In this document: one piece after another, positions 55,388 to 63,233 of the stretch | Layout of the letters: every line of letters begins with the position of its first letter | Numbering within the stretch: the stretch's first letter is position 1 | Origin: UBA6623 sp965248235 | GTDB taxonomy: Bacteria > Acidobacteriota > Terriglobia > Bryobacterales > UBA6623 | Direction of reading: 5' to 3' | NCBI GenBank assembly: GCA_965248235.1 | Contig: CBDFIU010000002.1 | Coordinates: 620,001-684,000, forward strand | Length of the DNA: 64,000 nucleotides | The notes under the pieces: model-generated | Told to the model about the DNA's origin: nothing | Databases searched by the model: none | Seen by the model: only the letters and a program-made list of their open reading frames with translations | Position numbers and translations under genes: made by a program

Positions 55388-55681
55388 TCAGGCCGTCTGA
55401 GTTAGCAACAAGTCCCGGCTTGGGGTCGGGGGTTGTCGGCGGCGTTTCAGCCGCTTCAATAGGGCTGTTGTCAGGATGTCGGCCGGAGCGGGGCGACTGA
55501 ACAGGTATCCTTGGCCCCGGTTACACTTCAAGGATCTCAAGGTAGCCAATTGATAGGCTGAGCTGATGCCTTCGGCTGTGACCCCAAGGTTGAGACCGCG
55601 GGCGAGCGCGATCAAAGCCTCGACGATGCGATAGCTTCTCGGGTCGTCCTCCGTGAGGCCGTCGACAAACGATCTGTCTAT
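55388..55681 (-). pseudogene. C-terminal fragment of an EAL-domain (c-di-GMP phosphodiesterase) protein
   Basis: On the minus strand, the frame that begins at the left end of IS copy 5 reads IDRSFVDGLTEDDPRSYRIVEALIALARGLNLGVTAEGI, a standard EAL sub-domain segment, and continues with GQGYLFSRPAPA before a TGA at 55388. The EAL motif itself and the N-terminal part of the domain are missing. Nothing of the rest is found on the other side of the IS, so the upstream part was lost or left behind when the element was inserted or recombined. No activity is expected. Confidence 0.85.
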
Positions 55682-56717
55682 GATGGGTATTTACTTGACT
55701 CAGGTGACCACAAGATGTAGGATCGGGGAAATGGAAGATTATCCTCGGAATCTGGCCGAGTTCGAGGCGCGTTTCGCCACCGAGCAGGCCTGTCGAGAGT
55801 ATCTGTGTCAACTCCGCTGGCCGGAGGGTTTTCGTTGTCCGCGATGCGGGCACGACAAAGCGTGGGCGGTGCGGACAGCGCTGCTGGAGTGCGCCGGCTG
55901 CGGGCATCAAGCTTCTCCAACGGCGGGCACAATATTTCAAGACACCCGCCAACCCCTCCAGAGTTGGTTTCGAGCCATGTGGTGGCTCACGAGCCAGAAG
56001 AACGGGGCGAGCGCGCTGGGCTTGCAGCGGGTGTTGGGCCTGGGCAGCTACAAAACGGCCTGGACTTGGTTGCATAAGCTCCGGCGCGCCATGGTGCGGC
56101 CCGGACGCGATCGGCTCAGCGGGCGCGTGGAGGTTGACGAGACTTACTTAGGAGGCTTGGAGGAGGGCGTGCGCGGTCGCCAAACCGACGCTAAGGCGCT
56201 GATTGTAGTAGCGGCCGAGGAAGATGGTGCCGGCATCGGGCGGGTTCGGATACGCACCATTCCCAACGCCTCCGGGGACAGCTTGATGGCCTTCGTCGGC
56301 GAGTCGATCGAACCCGGCAGCGTGGTCCATACCGACGGTTGGCTGGGATACGAACCGCTCGAAGGCGACGGCTATCGCCACGAGGTGAGCTACCTGGAGG
56401 GGCAACCGGCGCGCGCCTCGAAACTGCTCCCCCGGGTGCACCGCGTGGTGTCGTTAGTGAAGCGCTGGATACTGGGCACGCATCAAGGAGCGGTCAGTCA
56501 CGAGCATCTCGACTCCTACCTCGACGAATTCGCCTTCCGCTTCAACCGCCGCAAGTCCAGAAGTCGAGGCAAGCTCTTTTACCGCCTGGTTCAACAGGCC
56601 GTCGCCGTGCCACCGGCACCCTACAAATCGCTGGTCGGAGGCACCGCGACACGCGCTACGGACGACCACAACATGTAGGGGCTATTTCCCAATACCTGAG
56701 TCAAGTAAATACCCATC
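55682..56717 (+). mobile_element. IS1595-family insertion sequence, copy 5 (intact)
   Basis: A 1036-bp copy with perfect 24-bp inverted repeats, nearly identical to copy 2. The 8-base flanks differ (CTGTCTAT left, CATAGTAT right), so no target duplication is seen. The left flank is a broken EAL gene, the right flank a DUF5989 gene. Together with copy 1 it may bound a composite unit. Confidence 0.95.
55731..56678 (+). CDS. IS1595-family transposase, copy 5
   Basis: 315 residues from the ATG at 55731 (MEDYPRN), the same protein as in copy 2. Zinc-ribbon CxxC pairs, VEVDETYLGG, HTDGWLGY and EFAFRFNRR motifs are intact, so it could be active. An in-frame ATG in the terminal repeat at 55683 would add 16 residues. 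Confidence 0.93.
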   Translation: MEDYPRNLAEFEARFATEQACREYLCQLRWPEGFRCPRCGHDKAWAVRTALLECAGCGHQASPTAGTIFQDTRQPLQSWFRAMWWLTSQKNGASALGLQRVLGLGSYKTAWTWLHKLRRAMVRPGRDRLSGRVEVDETYLGGLEEGVRGRQTDAKALIVVAAEEDGAGIGRVRIRTIPNASGDSLMAFVGESIEPGSVVHTDGWLGYEPLEGDGYRHEVSYLEGQPARASKLLPRVHRVVSLVKRWILGTHQGAVSHEHLDSYLDEFAFRFNRRKSRSRGKLFYRLVQQAVAVPPAPYKSLVGGTATRATDDHNM

Positions 56718-56870
56718 CATAGTATAAATGAAGGGCGCCAGGGCAGAGCTCTGCGCGAAGACCAGCAACGCTCCCAGCAGCAGCAGCGTAATCACGATCG
56801 GCAGCAACCAAAGCTTCTTGTTCTCCTTGAGAAAGAGAACGAACTCGGCGATCAGCCCCAGTTTACTCAT
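56682..56870 (-). pseudogene. DUF5989-like small membrane protein with IS-encoded tail (copy 1)
   Basis: The frame starts at an ATG at 56870 (MSKLGLIAEFVLFLKENKKL) and reads through a hydrophobic helix (LPIVITLLLLGALLVFAQ) to SSALAPFIYTM. There IS copy 5 begins at 56717, and the frame continues 11 residues into the inverted repeat before a stop at 56682. The intact neighbour at 57343-57501 ends FIYTVF. So the last residues are replaced by IS sequence. It could still be made. In the reconstructed pre-insertion locus the frame would read FIYT-MKARRS with a stop at 915-917. Confidence 0.78.
56718..56725. repeat. Candidate outer 8-bp target-site repeat, right
   Basis: CATAGTAT directly right of IS copy 5. 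It matches CATAGAAT at 933-940, left of IS copy 1, at 7 of 8 positions, which would fit a target duplication at the outer ends of a composite unit. Confidence 0.4.
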
Positions 56871-56968
56871 GATTGGCTCGTTGCTCGAAACACCAAGCCG
56901 GCTCGCTTACTCCTTGGCGCACCGAAGCCGCGAGCCCTTCCGCCACAAACATCTCAGGGCCGGCCGCC

Positions 56969-57193
56969 TACGAGGTCGTCGAAGACGGGGTCTATTTCAT
57001 TCCCGCATCCGCGCCGGACGCCGGTTATAAGCTTCGCTTCCTCCGCTTTGCCACAGGCGCCGTCGAGCCGATCCATGATTTCGAGGGAAAGCCAGCCGGC
57101 TTTATGAGCGTCGCCCCCGACGGGCGATCGATTCTCTTCGGCCAAGTGGAGCCCATGGAGGCCGACCTCATGCTGGTCGAGAATTTCCGGTGA
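56969..57193 (+). pseudogene. C-terminal fragment of a PD40/TolB-like protein (copy 2)
   Basis: An open frame with YEVVEDGVYFIPASAPDAGYKLRFLRF..., ending MLVENFR and TGA at 57191-57193. It is about 80% like the last 75 codons of the gene ending at 823. Nothing before 56969 resembles the rest of that gene, so this is a truncated copy. The similarity continues past both stops for about 75 bases (including TTGGTGCACGG and CCCGGACCTGG), which shows a segment duplication. Confidence 0.82.
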
Positions 57194-57342
57194 GGGCGGG
57201 GCGGATTTTTCGTTGGTGCACGGCAGTGGCAGCCCGGACCTGGCTCCTGGCCGGCTTGGCCGTCGCTTGCGCTCGGGGCTCTGATTCAAGATTGCGGGAT
57301 CGATTCTGTAGGGTCGATCAGACACGCACGGCCGGCCGGTAA

Positions 57343-57501
57343 TCAGAACACCGTATAGATGAAAGGCGCTAGGGCCGAGCTTTGGGCGAAAACGAGCAGG
57401 GCTCCCAGCAGCAGCAGAGTAATCACGATCGGCAGCAACCAGAGTTTCTTGTTCTCCTTGAGAAAGAGAACGAACTCGCTGATTAGCGCTAGTTTGCTCA
57501 T
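57343..57501 (-). CDS. DUF5989-like small membrane protein (copy 2)
   Basis: 52 residues from an ATG at 57501 with GAGGAG upstream: MSKLALISEFVLFLKENKKL followed by a hydrophobic helix and SSALAPFIYTVF. It is nearly identical to the damaged copy at 56682-56870. The pattern fits DUF5989, small membrane proteins that in other bacteria lie beside SxtJ-like and carbamoyltransferase genes. Neither is present here, so its role is open. It is convergent with the PD40 fragment, and the pair forms a repeated unit. Confidence 0.78.
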   Translation of the reverse strand: MSKLALISEFVLFLKENKKLWLLPIVITLLLLGALLVFAQSSALAPFIYTVF

Positions 57502-57569
57502 GGTTTGCTCCTCACCTTAGCTTCCGATCAGGAGAGACAAGCTAAGAATTTGTCTCAACTGTCGGCCGG

Positions 57570-57589
57570 GACCGGCACGAGTGCCGGTC
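57570..57589. repeat. Perfect 9-bp hairpin
   Basis: GACCGGCAC-GA-GTGCCGGTC folds into a 9-bp stem with a 2-base gap. It lies between two minus-strand genes (TIM-barrel gene ending at 57638 and DUF5989 starting at 57501). There is no T-run, so a REP-type element or a processing hairpin is more likely than a terminator. Confidence 0.6.
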
Positions 57590-57637
57590 GCTACGAGCCT
57601 GCGGGCTCCATTCGCGGACGACCCCAACCCGGATCGA

Positions 57638-58630
57638 TCACTCCCCGAAGGCCGCGTCAAACGCCAGATTCGAGGGCGCGAAATCCACGCGTTTGGTGAA
57701 CTCGCAAGCTTCCGTCGCACCGCGCTCTCGTTCCATGCCGCTGTCTTCCCATTCGATCGAGAGCGGACCCGTATACCCAATGTGGTTGAGGGTTCGGATG
57801 ATTTCCTCGAAATCGACGCCGCCGTGCCCCAGCGAGCGGAAATCCCAACCGCGCTCCGGATGCCCGAAGTTCAGGTGCGACCCCAAGATACCCGAGCGGC
57901 CGTCCAATTGTCGCGCCGAGTCTTTCATGTGGACGTGGTAAATCCGGTCGTTGAATTCTTGTAGAAAGCGAACCGGGTCGACCATCTGCCAGTGCAGGTG
58001 GCTGGGGTCGAAGTTGAAGCCGAACGCCTCGCGCCCGCCGATCGCATCAATCGCGCGCTGCGCGGTGACGATGTCGAAGGCAATCTCGGTGGGGTGAACT
58101 TCCAGACCGAAGCGCACGCCGCATTCGTCGAAGACGTCGAGGATGGGGTTCCACTTGTCGGCGAAATCCTGGAAACCGGCGTCGATCATTTCGTCCGATA
58201 CCGGCGGAAAGCTATAGAGCAGGTGCCAGATCGACGAGCCGGTAAAACCGTTGGCGACCTTGAGGCCCAGGTTCTTGGCCGCGCGCGCGCTGTTCTTCAT
58301 CGCCTCGATCGCCCAGGCGCGCTGCTTCTCGGCATCGCCGGCCAATTCGGGGGGCGCGAAGATATCCGAGCGGCCGTCGTTATTCAAATCGCAAACCAAC
58401 TGCCCGGCCAGGTGGTTCGAGATAGCGAAAAGCTGCAAGTTGTGCTTTTCGAGAATCGCCTTTTGCCGCTCGCAATAGGCGGGATCCTCGGCGGCCTTGA
58501 AGACGTCCATGTGGTCGCCCCAACACGCCAGCTCCAACCCGTCATACCCGAACCCGGCGGCCTTTTCGGCGAGCACTTCCAAGGGCAAATCCGCCCACTG
58601 TCCCGTGAATAAAGTTACCGGTCGCCCCAT
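57638..58630 (-). CDS. Sugar phosphate isomerase/epimerase-like TIM-barrel protein
   Basis: 330 residues from an ATG at 58630 preceded by AGGAGGATC. It opens GRPVTLFTGQWADLPLEVLAEKAAGFGYDGLELACWGDHMDV. Metal-ligand residues fit the xylose-isomerase-like barrel: Glu in FGLEVHPTEIAFD, Asp and His in NFDPSHLHWQ, His-His in IYHVHMKDSA and Glu in LSIEWEDSGM. This larger form (about 330 residues, with the insertion FNDRIYHVHMKDSARQLDGRSGILGSHLNFG) occurs in sugar- and inositol-catabolism neighbourhoods, but the substrate is unknown. It is a lone minus-strand gene here. Confidence 0.88.
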   Translation of the reverse strand: MGRPVTLFTGQWADLPLEVLAEKAAGFGYDGLELACWGDHMDVFKAAEDPAYCERQKAILEKHNLQLFAISNHLAGQLVCDLNNDGRSDIFAPPELAGDAEKQRAWAIEAMKNSARAAKNLGLKVANGFTGSSIWHLLYSFPPVSDEMIDAGFQDFADKWNPILDVFDECGVRFGLEVHPTEIAFDIVTAQRAIDAIGGREAFGFNFDPSHLHWQMVDPVRFLQEFNDRIYHVHMKDSARQLDGRSGILGSHLNFGHPERGWDFRSLGHGGVDFEEIIRTLNHIGYTGPLSIEWEDSGMERERGATEACEFTKRVDFAPSNLAFDAAFGE

Positions 58631-58748
58631 GTCTATTGATCCTCCTGAAAATGGCGAGCCGGCGCTGATGCTGACCGCACCCTTTGGAACACACAATTAT
58701 ATTTCCGCGACTGCACGTCCGTGTCGGACCGGATGAGCAACCGTTGCT

Positions 58749-59600
58749 TTACTGCCGTCCGCCAAAGACGTCCAATATGGGCACTGGTCCCCCGCCGGTG
58801 ACCACCGTGGGCATCACCCCATTCCATTTCTCTATAGCGCGTCCCTGAACCTCGATTCGCCGCAATTCCAGTAAATCCGACGTTATCTGTGCTCTTTGGA
58901 GCTCCAGTCCCTTGGCTTCAGCTTCGGCTCTGGTGATTGCCTGTTGCGCTTCAAACTCCACCCGTTGCAAGGCGTTCTCCGCCTCCAGAGCCTGTTGGAC
59001 CGCTTTCACCTTTGCCTCGATGGACTCCTGGAAGGTTGCCGAGAACTGAAAGTCGGTGATGGAGAGTTGTACAACGTCGATACCAAGGGGAGCTAACCTT
59101 TCCGCCATCAAATTTTGGAGTTCATCTTTCACCTGTGGCCTTTGTGTGATCAACTCCTCGGCGTTGTAATTGGCCGTGGTGGATTTGACCGCTTCCTGGA
59201 TGTAGGGCTGAATGACCGTGCCTTCATAACCCTGCCGCATATTGCGATAAATTTCCCCCACGCCGCCGGCATTCAACTGGTAGTTCAAGGTGACTTCCGT
59301 GGTAACCAGTTGCAAGTCCTGGCTGGAAGAGCCGGCGGGAGCGGTGTATTTCTGAAGCTGGGTTGACATCAGAACCACCTCCTCAGCGAAAGGAATCTTG
59401 AAATAGAGACCTTCATCTTTGATCTCGTCGGTCACGGCTCCAAAACGCAGCAAGACGCCTCGTTGTCCCGCGCCGACCATCCCGGTGCTTCCCGTTACCA
59501 CAATGAGGCAGGCAATCAGGACCGCGATCACCGCGATCTTTTTACCCAGCCCTTGCGGAATTCTAAAATCCCCAAATTCTCCACTAGAGTACTGTGCCAT
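58749..59600 (-). CDS. Prohibitin-like SPFH/band-7 membrane protein
   Basis: 283 residues from an ATG at 59600 with the strong Shine-Dalgarno AAGGAGATA. An N-terminal helix (KKIAVIAVLIACLIVVTGSTG) is followed by the SPFH domain: GQRGVLLRFGAVTDEIKDEGLYFKIPF, NYNAEELITQRPQVKDELQNLMAERLAPLGIDVVQLSITDFQFS. The C-terminal coiled coil (VKAVQQALEAENALQRVEFEAQQAI) is typical of prohibitins, which form large rings in membranes. The codon choice looks less GC-biased than in neighbours (for example GTTGTACAACG and TTCATCTTTGATCTC regions), which might mean acquisition from elsewhere. Confidence 0.92.
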   Translation of the reverse strand: MAQYSSGEFGDFRIPQGLGKKIAVIAVLIACLIVVTGSTGMVGAGQRGVLLRFGAVTDEIKDEGLYFKIPFAEEVVLMSTQLQKYTAPAGSSSQDLQLVTTEVTLNYQLNAGGVGEIYRNMRQGYEGTVIQPYIQEAVKSTTANYNAEELITQRPQVKDELQNLMAERLAPLGIDVVQLSITDFQFSATFQESIEAKVKAVQQALEAENALQRVEFEAQQAITRAEAEAKGLELQRAQITSDLLELRRIEVQGRAIEKWNGVMPTVVTGGGPVPILDVFGGRQ

Positions 59601-60024
59601 CGCTATCTCCTTTTATGCGGAATTTTCAATTTGAATCTTGCGCTCCTCAACTCTACGCCCATGCCCTCGCCGGCCGGGCAACCCAGCCTCGAAGCTTTGT
59701 AGACGCGAGGTGAGCGCCCCGCCGCGATCCCGGTTCTTCTTCGAGCCGAGCAAGCGAAACGTCGGACCGACGGAAATGCGGACGGCATCGTTGAGCCAGG
59801 GTTTCCATTTTGGCCATCCCGGCATCTGTTAGGTTAGTCGAACCAGGGCCGCGGTGCAACAGTTTCCTCGCGGGCGTGCCGGCTTCGCCGGCCGAATCGC
59901 CGCGTACGCCGCCGAAAATCGTCGGGCGGTCCGCAACTCTGGTTTTTCCGGGCCGATAAGAAATGTGAAGCGGACGGCTTCCAAGCCGCGTAGTCCGCGC
60001 CCGTCCGCCACGAAGGAGAAACTC
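59601..60024. other. Intergenic region before the TadE-like gene
   Basis: About 420 bases between the divergently oriented SPFH gene and the TadE-like gene. Several frames are open but none has a plausible protein; no repeat or RNA is recognised. Confidence 0.3.
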
Positions 60025-60447
60025 GTGCCCACACCCCGCTCCAAGAACCGCCGCGGCGCAACGATGGTTGAGGCCGCCCTGACGCTTTCGCTGCTGTTGT
60101 TCGTCGTCATCGGCATCGTCGACATCGGCACGGTGTTGTTCACCTACCAAGGATTGGTCCAGCGGGCGCAAGCCGGCGTGCGCTACGCCGTCGTCAACAC
60201 CTACAACGCGGAAAAGATCCGGAATGTAGTTGCGTCGGGGAGCCCGGACGGCGGGGGATCGATCTTAGGTTTGGATCCGGAAATGGTGGAGGTCGTCATC
60301 GAAGACATCGACAACCAGACCACCCGGATCGTCGTGGCCATCGGCAACTACCCGATTCGCCTGTTCACGCCCTTCGTCGCCAGCAGCTTCAACCTCCCAC
60401 CCATCGTGGCCGTCCGGACAACGGAAAGCCAAGGGGCCACCACTTGA
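60025..60447 (+). CDS. TadE/TadG-like pilus assembly protein
   Basis: 140 residues from a GTG at 60025 with AAGGAG upstream. A short basic start (TPRSKNRRGATMVEAALTLSLLLFVVIGIVDIG) is the TadE-like pseudopilin signal: G-AxMVEAAL with the helix after it. The rest is a small extracellular domain (FTYQGLVQRAQAGVRYAVVNTYNAEKIRN). TadE-like proteins are minor pilins of Flp/Tad pili. No other tad gene is next to it, so it could work with a distant cluster. An upstream frame back to 59854 is unlikely to be used. Confidence 0.84.
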   Translation: MPTPRSKNRRGATMVEAALTLSLLLFVVIGIVDIGTVLFTYQGLVQRAQAGVRYAVVNTYNAEKIRNVVASGSPDGGGSILGLDPEMVEVVIEDIDNQTTRIVVAIGNYPIRLFTPFVASSFNLPPIVAVRTTESQGATT

Positions 60448-60552
60448 CCCGAAACCTCGCGTTTCCGGCTTGAATGCCCCCCGACGGGTTGTAGTGGGCT
60501 CATCCATGCCGGCCGGCCCGCTTTTCTTACCACCCCGGCCCGTATCCTTGTC

Positions 60553-61023
60553 TCAGCCGCGCGTCACCCACTGCCGCAGGAAACCGAGCTGCCCCACATG
60601 ATAGGCCTCGTGAAAACCGAGAAAGTTGATCATCCCCCGCATCGTCTTATCGGCGATCGGGAAGTCGCGCGGCGCCGCCGCGGAAAGCTCCTCATCGGTT
60701 AGCTCTTCGAAACGCCGCTTGAGAATCGCGGTCGCCTCCGCCCACTTCGCCAGCACCTCTTCGACGGAAGGAAAAGGCCGCGGATCGTCGACCTCGGCGC
60801 CGCGATCAAAACGGTCGCCCCAATCGTGGTTCACCGGATTGCCCAGAGCCCGAGCCAGGTTGCAACGGCTGACCGCCATGTGGCCGGCGATCCAGATCAT
60901 CGGGTTCAACCCGTCACCGATGCGCTGTTGCACCGCGGCGTTGTCCAGGCCGTCGAGAAACTTTTCGACTCGCACTCCGCAGACATCGTAAACTTGCGCG
61001 CTCGGTTCAATGAGTTTGTCCAT
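60553..61023 (-). CDS. DinB-family protein
   Basis: 156 residues of the DinB superfamily. The metal-site histidines appear as IAGHMAVSRCNL and FHEAYHVGQLGFLRQW, the usual spacing. Length is normal. It shares little with the DinB protein at 19211-19813, apart from the metal-site pattern. Its substrate is unknown. Confidence 0.85.
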   Translation of the reverse strand: MDKLIEPSAQVYDVCGVRVEKFLDGLDNAAVQQRIGDGLNPMIWIAGHMAVSRCNLARALGNPVNHDWGDRFDRGAEVDDPRPFPSVEEVLAKWAEATAILKRRFEELTDEELSAAAPRDFPIADKTMRGMINFLGFHEAYHVGQLGFLRQWVTRG

Positions 61024-61153
61024 GCGGCTATTGTATCGAGGCCGGAACGCGACTGCGCCGCCGGCTTCGCCATTGCGGTTCCAGCACCGCGCTTGCTAGG
61101 ATGCAAGAGCTTTACCGGTCGATCCCAAGGCCTTCCGTCGGAGGAATCAGAAC

Positions 61154-62164
61154 ATGACAACGCGCCGAAAAATCATCGTTAGCTTGGCTCTCCCCGCCGC
61201 CCTAATCGCTTTTCTTGCCGGCAATTCAGGCGGTGACGCCGTCGCTCGCGAGACGGTGACCAAAGCGACTGTTGACGGCTGGATGACCGAGCTTTCCAAC
61301 TGGGGACGCTGGGGAGAAGACGACAAGCTGGGCGCGCTCAACTTGATCACGCCCGAAAAACGCGTGCAGGCCGCCGCGCTCGTCAAGTCGGGCGTCTCGG
61401 TATCATTGGCGCGCAACGCCGAAACCGAAAAGGCCGCCGACAACCCCGACCCGTTCGTTTTCGAAATGACGGCCACCGGCGTCGACGCGACCCCCGAATT
61501 TCCCTTCTCCGTCGACCGGTACAGCGTGCTCTATCACGGCTATGCCCATACGCATATGGATTCGATTGGACACATGTTCTATCAGGGCAAAATGTTCAAC
61601 GGCCACTCGAAGAACGACGTCACCGCGGAGGGGGCCAAGCACTACGGCATCCACCACATGAAGCACGGCGTCTTCACGCGCGGCGTTTTAATGGATATCC
61701 CGCGGCTCAAGGGCGTGCCCTATCTCGAGCCCGGCACGGCAATCTACCCCGAGGACCTCGACGCATGGGAAAAGAAAGCAGGCTTCAAGGTCTCCGCGGG
61801 TGATGTCGTCTTTATCCGTACAGGGCGATGGAAGCTTCGTGACGAGAAAGGTGCATGGTCTCCCAGCGACAAGGCCGCGGGACTGTTTGCCTCTTGCGCC
61901 AAGTGGCTTAAGGAACGCGACGTCGCGATGCTCGGCAGCGACGCCGCCAGCGAGGTCGCGCCCTCGGGCGTCGACGGAGTCCCTCAGCCGATGCACCAGT
62001 TAGTCTTGATTGCCATGGGAATGCCGATTTTCGACAACTGCGACCTGGAAGCGCTCGGCGAAGAAGCCGCCAAGCAGAATCGCTGGGAATTTCTCATCAC
62101 CGCCGCGCCCATCCCGGTGGTGGGGGGGACCGGGTCTCCGCTCAACCCGCTCGCGACGTTCTAA
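61154..62164 (+). CDS. Exported cyclase-family protein (kynurenine formamidase-like)
   Basis: 336 residues, GGAGGAATC before the ATG at 61154. A signal peptide (KIIVSLALPAALIAFLAGNSGGDAVA) is followed by the cyclase-family domain. The metal-binding motif HxGTHxDxxxH appears as YAHTHMDSIGHMFY near residue 130. Further features are WGEDDKLGALNLITPEKR and GDVVFIRTGRWKLRDEKG. The family includes arylformamidases and polyketide-cyclase-like hydrolases; substrate unknown. Confidence 0.9.
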   Translation: MTTRRKIIVSLALPAALIAFLAGNSGGDAVARETVTKATVDGWMTELSNWGRWGEDDKLGALNLITPEKRVQAAALVKSGVSVSLARNAETEKAADNPDPFVFEMTATGVDATPEFPFSVDRYSVLYHGYAHTHMDSIGHMFYQGKMFNGHSKNDVTAEGAKHYGIHHMKHGVFTRGVLMDIPRLKGVPYLEPGTAIYPEDLDAWEKKAGFKVSAGDVVFIRTGRWKLRDEKGAWSPSDKAAGLFASCAKWLKERDVAMLGSDAASEVAPSGVDGVPQPMHQLVLIAMGMPIFDNCDLEALGEEAAKQNRWEFLITAAPIPVVGGTGSPLNPLATF

Positions 62165-62203
62165 GCAGCCTGAGAGTTTCAGAAGCGGCCTGCGCAAGCG
62201 GTG

Positions 62204-63025
62204 TTACCCCCGCTTTTGCTTCGGCGGCGCGGCTGAGACGCCGGTCAGCCCGCCGCTGACGGTCAAGATTTCGCCGGTGATCCAGGACGCGTTGGCGCCG
62301 CAGAGAAACGCGACGGCGCCGGCGATGTCGCCGGGTTCGCCCCAGCGGCCGAGCGGCACCGCCTTGCGAACCCGCTCGATCATCTCCTCTTCGCCGACGC
62401 CCAAGCCGGCTGATCGCTGGGCCATGACCTTCCTGTTGAAATCGGTATAGACCGGGCCGGGACTTACGGCGTTGACCCGGACCTGGTAGGGGGCGAGTTC
62501 CAGAGCTAGCGTCTTGGTGAGGCTGATCACAGCAGCCTTCGAAGCATTGTAGGCCGCCACCAGCGCGGCGGGGCTCTGTCCGTTGATCGACGCCAGATTG
62601 ACGATCGCACCGGACTCTTTTTCCCGCATGAGGCGGCCGGCGGCACGACAGGTGTGGAAAGTTCCCGTCAAGTTGACATCGATGACGCGCTGCCAACCGT
62701 CATCGCTCAGCTCGACGGTGTGACAAACGTCTTGCCCCAGCCCGGCGCTGTTGACCAGGATGTCGATCGATCCTCGTTCCTTCGCGATCGAGGCGAAGAG
62801 GTCGTCGACTTGCTCGCTGACGGTCACATCAAGTCGGCGCGCCTCGGCGGCGAGACCCCGGGCGATCAACTCGTCCGCCGCGGCGCGGACCTTCTCGATC
62901 TGCAAGTCGGCCAGGACGACATGGGCCCCCTCGGCCGCGAGCCGGCCGGCGATTCCCTTCCCCAGCCCTTGGGCGGCACCGGTAACGACAGCCGTTTTGT
63001 CGGCAAGATTGCGGGGTTCCGGCAT
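62204..63025 (-). CDS. Short-chain dehydrogenase/reductase
   Basis: 273 residues with TGAAQGLGKGIAGRLAAEGA as cofactor site, NSAGLGQ (variant of NNAG), catalytic Ser in NLASINGQS, Tyr and Lys in YNASKAAV. The family ending is WITGEILTVSGG, where VDGG is altered to VSGG. It is convergent with the cyclase gene. The substrate is unknown; the sequence resembles general 3-oxoacyl-ACP or sugar-alcohol dehydrogenases. Confidence 0.9.
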   Translation of the reverse strand: MPEPRNLADKTAVVTGAAQGLGKGIAGRLAAEGAHVVLADLQIEKVRAAADELIARGLAAEARRLDVTVSEQVDDLFASIAKERGSIDILVNSAGLGQDVCHTVELSDDGWQRVIDVNLTGTFHTCRAAGRLMREKESGAIVNLASINGQSPAALVAAYNASKAAVISLTKTLALELAPYQVRVNAVSPGPVYTDFNRKVMAQRSAGLGVGEEEMIERVRKAVPLGRWGEPGDIAGAVAFLCGANASWITGEILTVSGGLTGVSAAPPKQKRG

Positions 63026-63233
63026 AATCGGCTTACGAAACGACTCTCACGCGTGGACCGTGGGTAGCTCCATCAAGAAGAAGGTCTCGACCAACGAAGA
63101 ACGTAACGACGAAGCACCAGCGATCCGGCGGAAGAAACGACAACCGACCGTGTCGTCTCGACAGAAGGAAGAACAGGGCCCGCGGGATGCCGCATCCGGG
63201 ACGTGGCTTTGGTTCCTCCGCACCGCCTCGCGG

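Larger units (their letters stand above)
948..56717. mobile_element. Putative 55.8-kb composite-transposon-like unit bounded by IS copies 1 and 5
   Basis: IS copies 1 and 5 lie in the same orientation at the two ends. Their inner flanks differ (CCGTTCTT at 1985, CTGTCTAT at 55674) and sit inside truncated genes: an aldo/keto reductase lacking its C-terminus and an EAL protein lacking its N-terminus. Their outer flanks nearly match (CATAGAAT / CATAGTAT). Joining the outer flanks rebuilds a PD40-DUF5989 arrangement like the one at 56969-57501. This is the pattern of a composite transposon, or of a circle carrying one IS that recombined into a resident IS. The cargo includes tRNA-Leu, ssb, argC-argB and an ntrYX-like pair, so the segment would be translocated chromosomal DNA. 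Misassembly across the 1-kb repeats would give a similar picture. Confidence 0.4.

Noticed and set aside
948..56717. CRISPR array or phage from the repeated 24-bp terminal sequences.
   Set aside because: The repeats are inverted ends of an IS and are not regularly spaced; no cas, integrase or structural genes are seen.
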